NCBI RefSeq assembly: GCF_963678635.1
Contig: NC_087063.1
Location: 36,678,540-36,742,539, forward strand
Direction: 5' to 3'
DNA from: Symsagittifera roscoffensis
Taxonomy: Eukaryota; Xenacoelomorpha; Acoela; Convolutidae
DNA: 64,000 nt
This document shows, piece by piece, positions 1 through 9,460 of this stretch. The stretch's first letter is position 1, and every line of letters starts with the position of its first letter. Made by a program: the position numbers and the translations under genes. Under the pieces are notes generated by a model. That model had not been told where the DNA came from. It was given only the letters and a program-made list of their open reading frames with translations, and made no database searches.

Positions 1-2
1 AA

Positions 3-815
3 ACATCCACTTCCAAGATCTTTAATGATTTTCTGGAGAAATCGGGTTGTGATCCGAAACAGTTTCGTGGAGTTTCGATGGATAATCTACCAGTAGTTGA
101 AGATGTAGTAGAGAAAAACATCTTTATCTACGATATAAACATTGAAGATGGAGACTTCGTGGGAGAATTAGCTCGGAGAAGTATCGGTAAATATGAGAAC
201 ACAGTGAAACTTCTACGATACAACAACCACATTATTTACGTCAATAACATCGACAACTTCTTCAAATGCTTCCGATGCCCAACTTGCGATACATTTTTCC
301 ACAAAGCAGACCACTTCAACAAGCATCTCCTACGATGCAAAGATCGAATCAAAAACATTTACCCCAAAAATGTTTATACTCTACGAGAGACGTTATTTGA
401 AAAACTGGATGGGTTCAATATTGAGTACACAAAAGAACAAACCTTATTCAAAAATGTCGCTATTTTTGACTTTGAATCAATTTGCGTGCCATCCGAAGAA
501 CTAAAACCAACCGAAACAATAACTTGGATCGGGAAGCATGAACCCATATCAGTGTCAATTTCATCCAATTTGCTTGACAAACCCATTTTTTTGTGTGACA
601 AAGATCCACAATCCCTCATTATTGACTTTGTGGCAAACTTGGAGTTGTTAGCCAAAAAAAATAAAACCGAAATGCGATCAAAGTTTCTGGAAATTGAAAA
701 TAACATCAAAAAGCGATTACACACAATTTTCAGCATACTTAAAGAACGAGTTAGTTTCAACAAGATTGAAGCAAGAGAGTTTTCCGCGTTTTGTTCAGAG
801 AAATTTCAAGTTTAG
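3..815 (+). pseudogene. Family B DNA polymerase N-terminal fragment, left tandem copy (open to the left edge)
   Basis: The reading frame is open from base 3, so its start lies outside the window. It is nearly identical to the second half of the polymerase frame at 5422-7002. It carries the C-x2-C-x12-H-x3-C finger, then the exonuclease-I motif FDFES. Unlike the right copy it has no frameshift after ANLELLA and runs about 50 residues further. The last dozen residues (from about base 783) are not polymerase: that DNA matches the right end of the MITE at 9461-10160, so the gene is fused to a transposon end. The polymerase palm and thumb motifs are absent, so the product could not replicate DNA. 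Confidence 0.8.
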
Positions 816-854
816 CGCGTTTTGTTCGGTTATTTCAAATCAGCCCTATATCAC

Positions 855-1502
855 GTCAAAAAATACGATTGAAACACAACGCTTAGCTAGCTATGCTATG
901 GTTTTGCAAAAACAGCCAGTTGGCCAAACTAGGTTGGAACTCAAATAGACATAAAGAGAGTAGATACCAGCCTCATACTGCAACGGAGAACTCATGATAT
1001 ACTGTTCGGTGAAGTGAACCTCGTAATCCCTCATACACGAAGGACCGAATGCGCGAAAAGAAAAATCGGCCAATCAGATTTCACCAAACTAAAATTTGGA
1101 AAGAAAGTAAACATTTCCAGGGACTGAAAATTGATATTGGCCGAAAATATTAACGGCGAAAATATGCAAAATTTTTAAATTGTCACTGACCGCCGCTTAA
1201 ATGGAACAATTTTTTTATTTCAAGGGTTCAGTTATGAAAGAAGCAAATTGTTGCATCATTTAATTCATTTTAGTTGAATGGCAATGGATTATTTTCAAAA
1301 AAATTGACTTCCTGATAATTTTTGTCGGTCTATGGCTCACAATTTTTTCGCCCATTCAGCTCTTCGCGCATGAGAATAGCCCCCGAATTGAACTCATGGT
1401 TACGTAGCAGTATTTAGACAACCGCGTATTCAGACTTGTCAGTATATAGCTAAATACCGTATAAACCAATCAGAATCGAGACAAGGAAGAAATGAATTAC
1501 TA
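855..1502. repeat. Repeat R, copy 1 (truncated)
   Basis: It begins with tatcacgtcaaaaaata and runs to tgaattac. The same sequence is at 7193-7915 and, more diverged, at 10161-10925. It contains CCAATCAG twice and no convincing coding frame. Copies 2 and 3 continue into an inverted copy of their own last 70-75 bases; copy 1 is cut before that arm. Confidence 0.85.
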
Positions 1503-1821
1503 TGAAATGAGTTGGCAAGCTCCTGATCCATAGTTGACTCTTTGTCAGAAGTGAGTTCCAATATAGGAACGAGTCCAAGGTTTTCAGCATCGTGAATAAC
1601 AGTATTTCTAATTGCTGAGATTGCTTCTCCTTCTTTTTCACCAGGATAGACTTGCTGTCTTTTTCCGAGTTGTCCCAACTCATTTTCTTGAATAGTTGAA
1701 AGCAGGGTTCAAAATAAATTTTCCCTTTGTAGGATTTTTGGGACCAAGCAAATCTCCCAATTCTTGTTTGATTTTTTGAGAATTCAATGTAACTGGGACT
1801 TGTGTCTTTTCTTGAGTACAT
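1503..1821 (-). pseudogene. Unknown element-encoded protein, 3' end cut at the tandem junction
   Basis: Two overlapping minus-strand frames (from 1821, and up to 1678) look like one gene with a frameshift near 1685. The second frame contains GEKEGEAISAIRNTVIHDAE and LGLVPILELTSDKESTMD, which read like a real acidic protein. Coding ends at the 1502/1503 junction, beyond which the frame runs into repeat R. I do not recognise the family. Its place in the same unit as the polymerase suggests an element gene. It is probably truncated and inactive. Confidence 0.4.
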
Positions 1822-2196
1822 TTTTGAAGAACAGACTGATCAGATGAAGAGAAATGAGAGAAATGAACTTGAGATTAAACGAAATTGAAAGTAAACAATA
1901 TGAGTCATTCACTGAACCATAAAAGGAAATAGATCTATGATTGGAATTTTTGAGGGAAATTTCCAAATATGGAATTGTGTAGGTGTTAGTGTTCCTATAT
2001 AAATCCACAATTTTCAGCAAAAATCATTGTTCCAGATGGCTGCAGCTATGTGTCAAGCTCTTCCCAGCTTTTATTCAGAGCATTGTCAAAAATCGCTATT
2101 TATTTCCGTTTCCAGTGATTTTTACGAAAAATATATAGTAACCAATAATTTTTGTGTCCTTACCCACAATTCTTACTGTTCTTTGGAAAATTGTAA

Positions 2197-2634
2197 GTTC
2201 CACATACTTCTGATTGGTTCATCTTTCGATCAAATTTTACAACGATTGGGTATTTTCATTTCACATACCAAATTATCGATTGTCTTTACCCTCTGTACAA
2301 ATACAGATTTTATTCGAATGTTATTTCATCAACTGGCGAAGTTTTCAATCAACTTGACCGCGCTGTTCATCACAATTTGAAATGGAAAGGAGCAGAAAAA
2401 ATGCCAAGTGTTGCAAAGAAAAGACTGTTACGCAAAAAATTCAAACGTCACTATTTATGTTCTAACCAGAAACTAGCTTCCACACAAACTATTGGTTCAG
2501 CTTTTCTAGAAAGAGTTCGTAAAGTACAAAACTTGAAATATGAACATGATTTGTTAAAAATAATTGACTGTTTTATTGATGGTTATGGATTTGTAAATAG
2601 TGATCATGTCAATTTTTCAATAAAAAACTTCTGA
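2197..2634 (+). CDS. Unknown element-encoded basic protein, probably 5' broken
   Basis: A frame stays open for 145 codons after a TAA at 2194, but its first ATG is only at 2401 (77 residues from there). The upstream part contains STGEVFNQLDRAVHHNLKW and the downstream part a very basic run, KKRLLRKKFKRH, then a hydrophilic helix-rich tail. The upstream frame looks as coding as the downstream one, so I read this as a gene whose 5' end has been lost or frameshifted. The overlapping plus frame 2036-2380 is less convincing. No family was recognised. The basic tract could bind nucleic acid, but that is inference only. Confidence 0.4.
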   Translation, partial: VPHTSDWFIFRSNFTTIGYFHFTYQIIDCLYPLYKYRFYSNVISSTGEVFNQLDRAVHHNLKWKGAEKMPSVAKKRLLRKKFKRHYLCSNQKLASTQTIGSAFLERVRKVQNLKYEHDLLKIIDCFIDGYGFVNSDHVNFSIKNF

Positions 2635-2819
2635 TATTCCATCTATTTTCTCTCATATGTTTACAAAGTTACCATTAATTACCAAAAAAAAAAATCACCG
2701 TTGTCAAAAATCTTTGCACAAAAAATTTTCAAACATGTAAGAAAGATGTAATATTTGTTTTGATTTTCAAAAAATTGCAAAAAAGATTTCAATTTTTTTA
2801 ACAAGTTTTAAAAAATGTT

Positions 2820-3185
2820 TCAATTTTTTTGACATCATGCGAAAAATGTTTCTTTTTTTTCGACAAAATGCGAAAAGTGTTTTACTTTTTTCGATAAAAT
2901 GCGAAAAGTGATTCAATTTTTTCGACAAAATGCGAAAAGCGTTTTACTTTTTTCGATAAAATGCGAAAAATGATTCAATTTTTTCAACAAAATGCGAAAA
3001 GTGTTTTACTTTTTTCGATAAAATGCGAAAAGTCTTTCAATTTTTTCAACAAAATGCGAAAAGTGTTTTACTTTTTTCGATAAAATGCGAAAAGTGTTTC
3101 AATTTTTTCGACAAAATGCGAAAAGTGTTTTACTTTTTTTCGACAAAACGCGAAAAAGTGTTTCAATTTTTTCTACAAAAGGTTA
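2820..3185. repeat. Tandem array of about 31-bp AT-rich units
   Basis: About a dozen units of the type tttt-cga(c/t)aaaatgcgaaaagtg-ttt follow each other. Alternate units differ in a regular way (ttcaattttttcgaca versus ttttacttttttcgata), giving a higher-order period near 62 bp. The array lies between the unknown plus-strand gene and the two minus-strand genes. The plus frame 3023-3289 that crosses it is a product of the repeat. Confidence 0.85.
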
Positions 3186-3443
3186 AAAGTGTGTACAAGA
3201 TGCAATATCGATTAGGTAACTTTTTAATTGTGTACAGTTTTTCTAGTGTTTTTCCGAATTTTTGTGCAAAAATTAATCAAATTTTTTAACATGTGTGCGA
3301 GTTCGGAGCACTTAACTCAGTTCTAATTGTTTTTCAATGGTTTACCTTGAACCTCTCATCTATTCTCATAATTAAAAAGAAATTGAAGAAATTAATTACA
3401 GAAAACGAAGTTAAAACCAAACAATCTTTATTTACAAAAAGAT

Positions 3444-3938
3444 TTAATCAAAGAGCTGTCGAGCAGCAGAAGAGTTCTGGAGGTTCTCTATGGAACGCAG
3501 AGCTGGACGAGGTTCCATTGCTGGTGGTTGTTGTGGAGGAGCGTTTTGAGGCGTCATTGTTTCTGAGAATCCCTCATCTTCATCTATTGTGATGGGGTTT
3601 TCGACTGATCCTTCCTCCTCCCAAGGAAAGAGGAAGTCGTCGACTGGTTGAGCCACAAATCTTGAGTCAGGAATCTCGGGGTAGTTCATTCCCACATGCT
3701 CAGACACTTCCTCCATCATTTGCATTGTTCCAAGTTGGTTCTCTGTGATGGGAACTTGCATCATATGATGTTCGTTGAAATCCCTTCGCATCACTTCCAC
3801 CATGTGCCAGACTTGGATTGGGATATCCATTCGTGCCAGAAAAACTCCAGAGACTGTTTCTCGCACTTGAATTTGTACTAGATCAGGAGAAAATTCTACA
3901 GAGTACATGAGGTTGCTGTTTTGCATTGAGAAGATCAT
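3444..3938 (-). CDS. Unknown element-encoded acidic protein (164 aa)
   Basis: The first ATG of the open frame is at 3938. The N-terminal third has alternating hydrophobic residues (EFSPDLVQIQVRETVSG, then IPIQVWHMVEVMRRDF), suggesting a small beta sheet followed by a helix. The rest is acidic and proline-rich (PITIDEDEGF, PPQQPPAMEP), probably disordered. Composition is coding-like. I do not recognise the family; a distant PC4-like fold in the N-terminus is a weak guess. It lies on the strand opposite the polymerase, in line with the 195-residue gene at 4472-5059, so the two may be co-expressed. Confidence 0.55.
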   Translation of the reverse strand: MIFSMQNSNLMYSVEFSPDLVQIQVRETVSGVFLARMDIPIQVWHMVEVMRRDFNEHHMMQVPITENQLGTMQMMEEVSEHVGMNYPEIPDSRFVAQPVDDFLFPWEEEGSVENPITIDEDEGFSETMTPQNAPPQQPPAMEPRPALRSIENLQNSSAARQLFD

Positions 3939-3947
3939 TTTGAGCAA

Positions 3948-4471
3948 TAAATTGAGTACAAGAGTAAAAATAAGAAAGAGTTGAGAGAGGGGTAGTTGAC
4001 GGAAGATAAGTTGAAATTAAGGTATTGATAGCTGAGAGAGCAGGTAGTTGACGGTAGTTAAGTTGAAAATAAAATGATTTTTAGTTAAGAGAGAGGGGTA
4101 CCTTCAACTGGAATGTGTGGGTTTAACCAATTAGAACGGATTTTCCTTATTTGGATTGTAGTCGTGTCCAATCAGATTTTAGTTTCCTTCTATGGAATTC
4201 TTATACAAAACTCGTGTCCAATTGGAAACAAAGCTACATTTTACACATTGTCGTTTCCAATAACAAAAAAGTTCATTTTTGTTCTAGTTGTCGTATCCAA
4301 TCAGAAGACGCTTTTAAGGACTTAAGTTTTCCAAATAGGTAAAAATGTACACAAAAGCAATTGCAAAAATAAATGACCAAAAGTTGTTTGCAGTAAAAAT
4401 AAGAAATATTGCTGATTTAAGTAACAAAAGAAAGAAAATTAATAAAAGTAACATCTCTGCAACTTTTTTCA
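3948..4471. promoter_or_regulatory. Intergenic region with repeated CCAAT-type motifs
   Basis: Four related phrases of the form gtcgtNtccaat occur at about 4160-4175, 4204-4214, 4246-4256 and 4290-4304. Two contain CCAATCAG (4168-4175 and 4297-4304), the reverse complement of the Y-box core. Two short repeats gagagaggggtagttgacgg / gagagcaggtagttgacggt lie at 3984-4060, upstream of the minus-strand gene at 3444-3938. A promoter role is inferred. Confidence 0.4.
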
Positions 4472-5059
4472 TCAAGTTAATTGAATTTTTTGTATGTAAT
4501 CAATGAGAAATTGCTGATTTTTGAGTAGATAGTCAAGTTCTTTCATTTTGATGTAAATTTGGGAAGATAACTCAAAGTTGACGAATTTTTCAAAGCAAAC
4601 TTCTGGAAATCTGATTCCAAACCGAATCAAGCAGGATTTTGAACTTTGAAAATCCTTACAGAAATGAAGGAATAAAGAACTTTGCTGAGGCGTTTTTACA
4701 AATTTGGGTTTTGGATAGGGGATAAAAAGAGTTTTTGATATATTATCGTACGATTTTTTGATCAATTTCAAATTCTCGAGAATAAACAAAATTTTTTTCC
4801 TTGTGAGGTGTAATTCAGCCGTAAGTTTAAAACTTTGATACGCAATATGTGAATCCAAAGTAAACTCTTTGATTGAGTAAGTTTCTCTGAAGAGACCTTT
4901 ACTTAGTCGGATAACTCTATTTTGTACAATAAAGACGTCCAAAAAATTATGAAAAAAGTAAGAGTCAACATCTATTTCATCAATAAGAAAATCAATTGGA
5001 TTTTTTTCTTTTTTCTTATAAAGTAACTCGAGGAAGCTCAAATGTTTTTTGATAGACAT
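4472..5059 (-). CDS. Unknown element-encoded protein (195 aa)
   Basis: An intact frame starts at ATG 5059 and is rich in Lys, Phe, Leu and Ile. No signal peptide or clear membrane segment is visible. The C-terminal half contains KMKELDYLLKNQQFLIDYIQ, a likely helix. The gene is divergent from the polymerase at 5422, and the 360-base gap between them holds two Y-box motifs, so they may share a bidirectional promoter. I do not recognise the family. Its intact length in an otherwise decayed element makes it more likely real than chance. Confidence 0.55.
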   Translation of the reverse strand: MSIKKHLSFLELLYKKKEKNPIDFLIDEIDVDSYFFHNFLDVFIVQNRVIRLSKGLFRETYSIKEFTLDSHIAYQSFKLTAELHLTRKKILFILENLKLIKKSYDNISKTLFIPYPKPKFVKTPQQSSLFLHFCKDFQSSKSCLIRFGIRFPEVCFEKFVNFELSSQIYIKMKELDYLLKNQQFLIDYIQKIQLT

Positions 5060-5421
5060 TTTTCAAATAATGATTAAGGTTTTTTAAAAATAATAAACAA
5101 TTCACTTTTAGAAAATGCTGAATTCTGATTGGTTGATTTCCAACAAACAGTGTTACTAAAAGAATACTCAATTCTGATTGGTTGATTTTCTCTAATGAAA
5201 AGCAAAAAAAACGTATTTCATTCTGATTTTCTTTTACGTTAAAAGCAACTGCTTTATACTTTGTATAACTACTTGAAATAAATTACAAATATTTTTAACA
5301 ATTCAAAGTAAGTAAAAATTATTTTTATTAAATTTTTTGGAACATTTTAAATCTCCCACTTCGATATGTACCAAGTTCTAATCCCTTTATATTGAGACTT
5401 AAAAATTCTCCCATTTTTTAG
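5060..5421. promoter_or_regulatory. Divergent promoter region with two Y-box (CTGATTGG) motifs
   Basis: The phrase aattctgattggttgattt occurs at 5121-5139, and a nearly identical one at 5170-5188. A partial third (attctgattttctttt) follows at 5221. Each complete copy holds CTGATTGG, the inverted CCAAT or Y-box core bound by NF-Y and Y-box factors in animals. The region lies between divergent genes (start codons at 5059 and 5422). The function is inferred from the motif and position. Confidence 0.5.
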
Positions 5422-7002
5422 ATGCCATCGCTGAATAGAAATGAGAAAGTGAAATGCGAGGATTGTGGTAAAGAGTACAGGAGGGATCATGCGGCTCGAC
5501 ATCACAAGAGTTGTGCGCGAGGAGTTATTTCTTGTCCGGAATGTAATTATTGTACTTACAACCAGCAAGAAATGAAACTCCATACGAGCAAGAAGCACGT
5601 AAAGTCAAACCCAAAGTCAACAAAGTGTGTATCGTGTGAGAAAGAATTTCCAAGCTATTATTCACTTCAACAGCATCGCAAGAAGGATCACGGAATGAAA
5701 GCTAGAAAAACAAATGATTCTGTTGCTGATTTGAATAAAATCTTGGAAAACGAGGAGGATAGTGATCAGCTACGAGATGAGTTGAATGCCTGTCAACACT
5801 TCTTGACAGATACTGAGATGGAAAATGGACGCCACAAAGTATTCAATTTTCAACTTTCAAAACTAGATCCTAATCTAGTTAATGAAAAACTGAATCAAGT
5901 CTTTGAAAAACTTGATTGTGCAGCAAAAATCAACATTGCCTTGGGATTTGTCTTACGTAATATAGAAACAAGCGAATATCGTTATTTCTACGCTCATGAA
6001 AATAACACACTCTTTGATAAATCTATACTACTTTGTACTAAAGCAGACTTGACAACTATACAGAACAAGGTCAATGAGCAAGATATCATTGAAATTTGTA
6101 CACAAGAGAGACAAAATACGAAATGGCGATTCAAGCTGATCACTAATGTGACCATTTTTGCAGCCTTACTGAAAAATGTACCTATGGGATGTCCAGATTC
6201 TGTGATTCCCGAACCACTTCTGAGGAATAACCATGTTAATTGTTTGATTTCGAATCAAGACACAAAACAACCATACAATGACAATTTGTGTTTGTTTCGA
6301 GCGCTTGCAGTTCATTTACATGGAACAACTATTCTTGAAACATCCACTTCCAAGATCTTTAACGATTTTCTGGAGAAATCGGGTTGTGATCCGAAACAGT
6401 TTCGTGGAGTTTCGATGGATAATCTACCAGTAGTTGAAGATGTAGTAGAGAAAAACATCTTTATCTACGATATAAACATTGAAGATGGAGACTTCGTGGG
6501 AGAATTAGCTCGGAGAAGTATCGGTAAATATGAGAACACAGTGAAACTTCTACGATACAACAACCACATTATTTACGTCAATAACATCGACAACTTCTTC
6601 AAATGCTTCCGATGCCCAACTTGCGATACATTTTTCCACAAAGCAGACCACTTCAACAAGCATCTCCTACGATGCAAAGATCGAATCAAAAACATTTACC
6701 CCAAAAATGTTTATACTCTACGAGAGACGTTATTTGAAAAACTGGATGGGTTCAATATTGAGTACACAAAAGAACAAACCTTATTCAAAAATGTCGCTAT
6801 TTTTGACTTTGAATCAATTTGCGTGCCATCCGAAGAACTAAAACCAACCGAAACAATAACTTGGATCGGGAAGCATGAACCCATATCAGTGTCAATTTCA
6901 TCCAATTTGCTTGACAAACCCATTTTTTTGTGTGACAAAGGTCCACAATCCCTCATTATTGACTTTGTGGCAAACTTGGAGTTGTTAGCCGAAAAAAAAT
7001 AA
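5422..7002 (+). CDS. Family B DNA polymerase, N-terminal half, with C2H2 fingers and OTU-like motif; truncated by frameshift
   Basis: A 526-residue frame begins at ATG 5422. C2H2-type fingers lie near residues 12-31, 38-59 and 69-90. Residues 286-301 (NDNLCLFRALAVHLHG) resemble the D-x-x-C catalytic segment of OTU-type cysteine proteases, with a candidate His at 382. A further C-x2-C-x12-H-x3-C finger is at 398-418. FDFES at 461-465 is the exonuclease-I (DxE) motif of family B polymerases. The layout matches large mobile-element or virus-like polymerases common in invertebrate genomes. One extra g near 6989, compared with the left copy, shifts the frame to a stop just after ELLAEKK. Palm motifs are missing in both copies, so polymerase activity is lost. 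Confidence 0.8.
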   Translation: MPSLNRNEKVKCEDCGKEYRRDHAARHHKSCARGVISCPECNYCTYNQQEMKLHTSKKHVKSNPKSTKCVSCEKEFPSYYSLQQHRKKDHGMKARKTNDSVADLNKILENEEDSDQLRDELNACQHFLTDTEMENGRHKVFNFQLSKLDPNLVNEKLNQVFEKLDCAAKINIALGFVLRNIETSEYRYFYAHENNTLFDKSILLCTKADLTTIQNKVNEQDIIEICTQERQNTKWRFKLITNVTIFAALLKNVPMGCPDSVIPEPLLRNNHVNCLISNQDTKQPYNDNLCLFRALAVHLHGTTILETSTSKIFNDFLEKSGCDPKQFRGVSMDNLPVVEDVVEKNIFIYDINIEDGDFVGELARRSIGKYENTVKLLRYNNHIIYVNNIDNFFKCFRCPTCDTFFHKADHFNKHLLRCKDRIKNIYPKNVYTLRETLFEKLDGFNIEYTKEQTLFKNVAIFDFESICVPSEELKPTETITWIGKHEPISVSISSNLLDKPIFLCDKGPQSLIIDFVANLELLAEKK

Positions 7003-7840
7003 AACCGAAATGCGATCAAAGTTTCTGGAAATTGAAAATAACATCAAAAAGCGATTACACACAATTTTCAGCATACTTAAAGAACGAGTTAGTTTCAACA
7101 AGATTGAAGCAAGAGAGTTTTCCGCGTTTTGTTCAGAGAAATTTCAAGTTTAACGCGTTTTGTTCGGTTATTTCAAATCAGCCCTATATCACGTCAAAAA
7201 ATACGATTGAAACACAACGCATAGCTAGCTATGCTATGGTTTTGCAAAAACAGCCAGTTGGCCAAACTAGGTTGGAACTCAAATAGACATAAAGAGAGTA
7301 GAACCCAGCCTCATACTGCAACGGAGAACTCATGATATACTGTTCGGTGAAGTGAACCTCGTAATCCCTCATACACGAAGGACCGAATGCGCGAAAAGAA
7401 AAATCGGCCAATCAGATTTCACCAAACTAAAATTTGGAAAGAAAGTAAACATTTCCAGGGACTGAAAATTGATATTGGCCGAAAATATTAACGGCGAAAA
7501 TATGCAAAATTTTTAAATTGTCACTGACCGCCGCTTAAATGGAACAATTTTTTTATTTCAAGGGTTCAGTTATGAAAGAAGCAAATTGTTGCATCATTTA
7601 ATTCATTTTAGTTGAATGGCAATGGATTATTTTCAAAAAAATTGACTTCCTGATAATTTTTGTCGGCCTATGGCTCACAATTTTTTCGCCCATTCAGCTC
7701 TTCGCGCATGAGAATAGCCCCCGAATTGAACTCATGGTTACGTAGCAGTATTTAGACAACCGCGTATTCAGACTTGTCAGTATATAGCTAAATACCGTAT
7801 AAACCAATCAGAATCGAGACAAGGAAGAAATGAATTACTA
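6338..7840 (+). repeat. Right member of the 1.5-kb direct repeat (partner 1-1502)
   Basis: It differs from 1-1502 by only scattered substitutions and one inserted base, so the duplication is recent. Unlike the left member it continues past 7840 into the second arm of the inverted repeat that ends R. It includes the 3' half of the polymerase frame and R copy 2. Confidence 0.9.
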
Positions 7841-7915
7841 ATATTTATTTATTTCGTAAATTTGTTTTCTCATCTCGATTCTGATTGTTCAAAACAGTAT
7901 TTGCCAGTATGGTTA
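7193..7915. repeat. Repeat R, copy 2, with imperfect terminal inverted repeat
   Basis: This is the same sequence as 855-1502, continued by ttatttcgtaaatttgttttctcatctcgattctgattg. The stretch of roughly 7760-7830 (tcagtatatagctaaatacc, aaccaatcagaatcgagac) recurs inverted at about 7873-7915. The arms are more diverged than in copy 3. Confidence 0.75.
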
Positions 7916-7940
7916 TTACAGTAATTGTCTGCGGGTGCCG

Positions 7941-8362
7941 GATATCAAGCCGACGGACTTCAAGCCGAAACGTTAAGTTAGAGACTTCAAACCGAAAATT
8001 TTCTCCTTAAGTCATGATAATTGAATTATTTGAAAACTACAAAATTTCCCATTTTCATGATCTTTCCTCAGTAGTTACAGGCATTTTCATAAAACTATCC
8101 TCCGAATGCGATGTTTAGGAAAGTTCTAAAAAAAAACTATTCACGGCAATTTTCTTCTTGTTTATAATTTATGCATTTCAAAACCGGCTGATATTACGAA
8201 TGGATGCCAATCCTAAGTGATTCATTGTCAAGAATAACGCTTATTATGGACTAAACAAGCCTAAATTTTTGAAAGGCAAATTGTTTTTGATGGAAAAATA
8301 GCGATTTGAGGTGCTTATAAAGTTTCAATTTCGGCCTGAAGTCCCTTCGGCTTGAAGTCACA
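7941..8362. mobile_element. Short element with about 30-bp terminal inverted repeats (MITE-like)
   Basis: The left arm gatatcaagccgacggactt caagccgaaa (7941-7970) is matched, inverted, by tttcggcctgaagtccctt cggcttgaagtc at about 8331-8360. About 360 bases of AT-rich DNA lie between, with no coding frame. I could not identify a target duplication, so the superfamily is unknown. Confidence 0.5.
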
Positions 8363-9460
8363 TCGACTTGTTGTGCTAGACCCCAATTACGCGTATAAAA
8401 CAATTCAGTTTGTAAATTTTTCACCTTCCTGTTAGAATTGAGATAGCACAAACTTACTGCAGCGATCAAAGAGAGAAAGCGTCCAAAGTGGACAAATTCA
8501 CAAAAAAAGTTACAAAATGTAACCAATAGTAACTAGTCCCTTAAAATTAACCAGTTGGCACTTGTAGGTCATGGTGCTAGGGCTTTTAGCAGACAGGTTT
8601 GTTAACAGACACAGAACAATTATAAAGTTTGACAGCTAACTTCAAACGCGACATTGGCGATTAGCAACCGCTTGTTCCGCTGCGCTTCAATTCAACACGG
8701 GGAGGGTTCTCAAGCTTAAAGGACCGATTGCTTGAAAGATCTCATTTAATCAAAATCGCTAAACGTTTCTATTGGCTAAATGTCTTTCTCACAAAACCGA
8801 AGTCAGTATTAACCGAAAATGTACTAAATCAAAGGAAAATAATCAAAAATATTACAAACTGCGGGTTACAACCGCATAACGATTCAGATAATCATCAAGA
8901 TTATTGAGTTCAAAACCAAAAACAAATTTTCAGACTTGAAAACTGTTCTGCTTATTGTCTATTTGTCAATATTAACTTCAATGGCCTGGATTTATTTTCT
9001 TTCTATGAGATTTTCGCGATTTACTTTGAGATTTCGAATACTCAATTCTGATTGGCTGAAAGTAAGCCAAAATTAATTTTCGGTCCTTCAAGCATGAGGG
9101 ACGCCGCCGTCAACACGAGTGTTATTGTGCGCGTAAACCTTTGTTTTGCCGCTAAATTAGAATCTTGTGTTATTTGAAGTTGATAGTTTTAATGTTAAAT
9201 CGCGAGATAATTGTCTTGGGCCCCAGACTGAGCGTCTTTTTGAGCTGGGCCCCAGACTGAGCGTCTTTTTGAGTCTGGTAATCATCCATTTATTACCTTT
9301 GTCTCCTAAAAGAATTGTTTGCTAAACGATCGTTCCCCGTAGGTCATATATCCTTAGAAAGAGTTCGTTTTCTCTTTTGGATCAATCATCCTCCCAACCA
9401 AGGAAGCTCATAGATTTCGCCCGATGCTGAATTTCTCAATTATAACACTACGCTCATATA
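8363..9460. other. Gene-free AT-rich stretch with a 29-bp tandem pair
   Basis: No coding frame or exon-like segment is convincing on either strand. A 29-bp unit starting gggccccagactgagcg is repeated head to tail at 9218-9246 and 9247-9275. One Y-box core (CTGATTGG) is at 9048-9055. Confidence 0.6.

Larger units (their letters stand above)
1..1502 (+). repeat. Left member of a 1.5-kb direct repeat (partner 6338-7840)
   Basis: Bases 1-1502 match 6338-7840 almost base for base, with one inserted g near 6989. It contains the polymerase fragment, a MITE-end remnant and most of repeat R (855-1502). The match stops at 1502/1503, inside the spacer between the inverted arms of R. The simplest reading is a tandem array of a roughly 6.3-kb unit (1503-7840) whose previous unit ends at 1502. 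Confidence 0.9.

Noticed and set aside
2036..2380. Plus-strand frame of 114 residues
   Set aside because: The overlapping frame 2197-2634 is longer and has more coding-like composition.
2820..3185. CRISPR-like array
   Set aside because: The units have no unique spacers of constant length and the DNA is animal; it is a tandem repeat.
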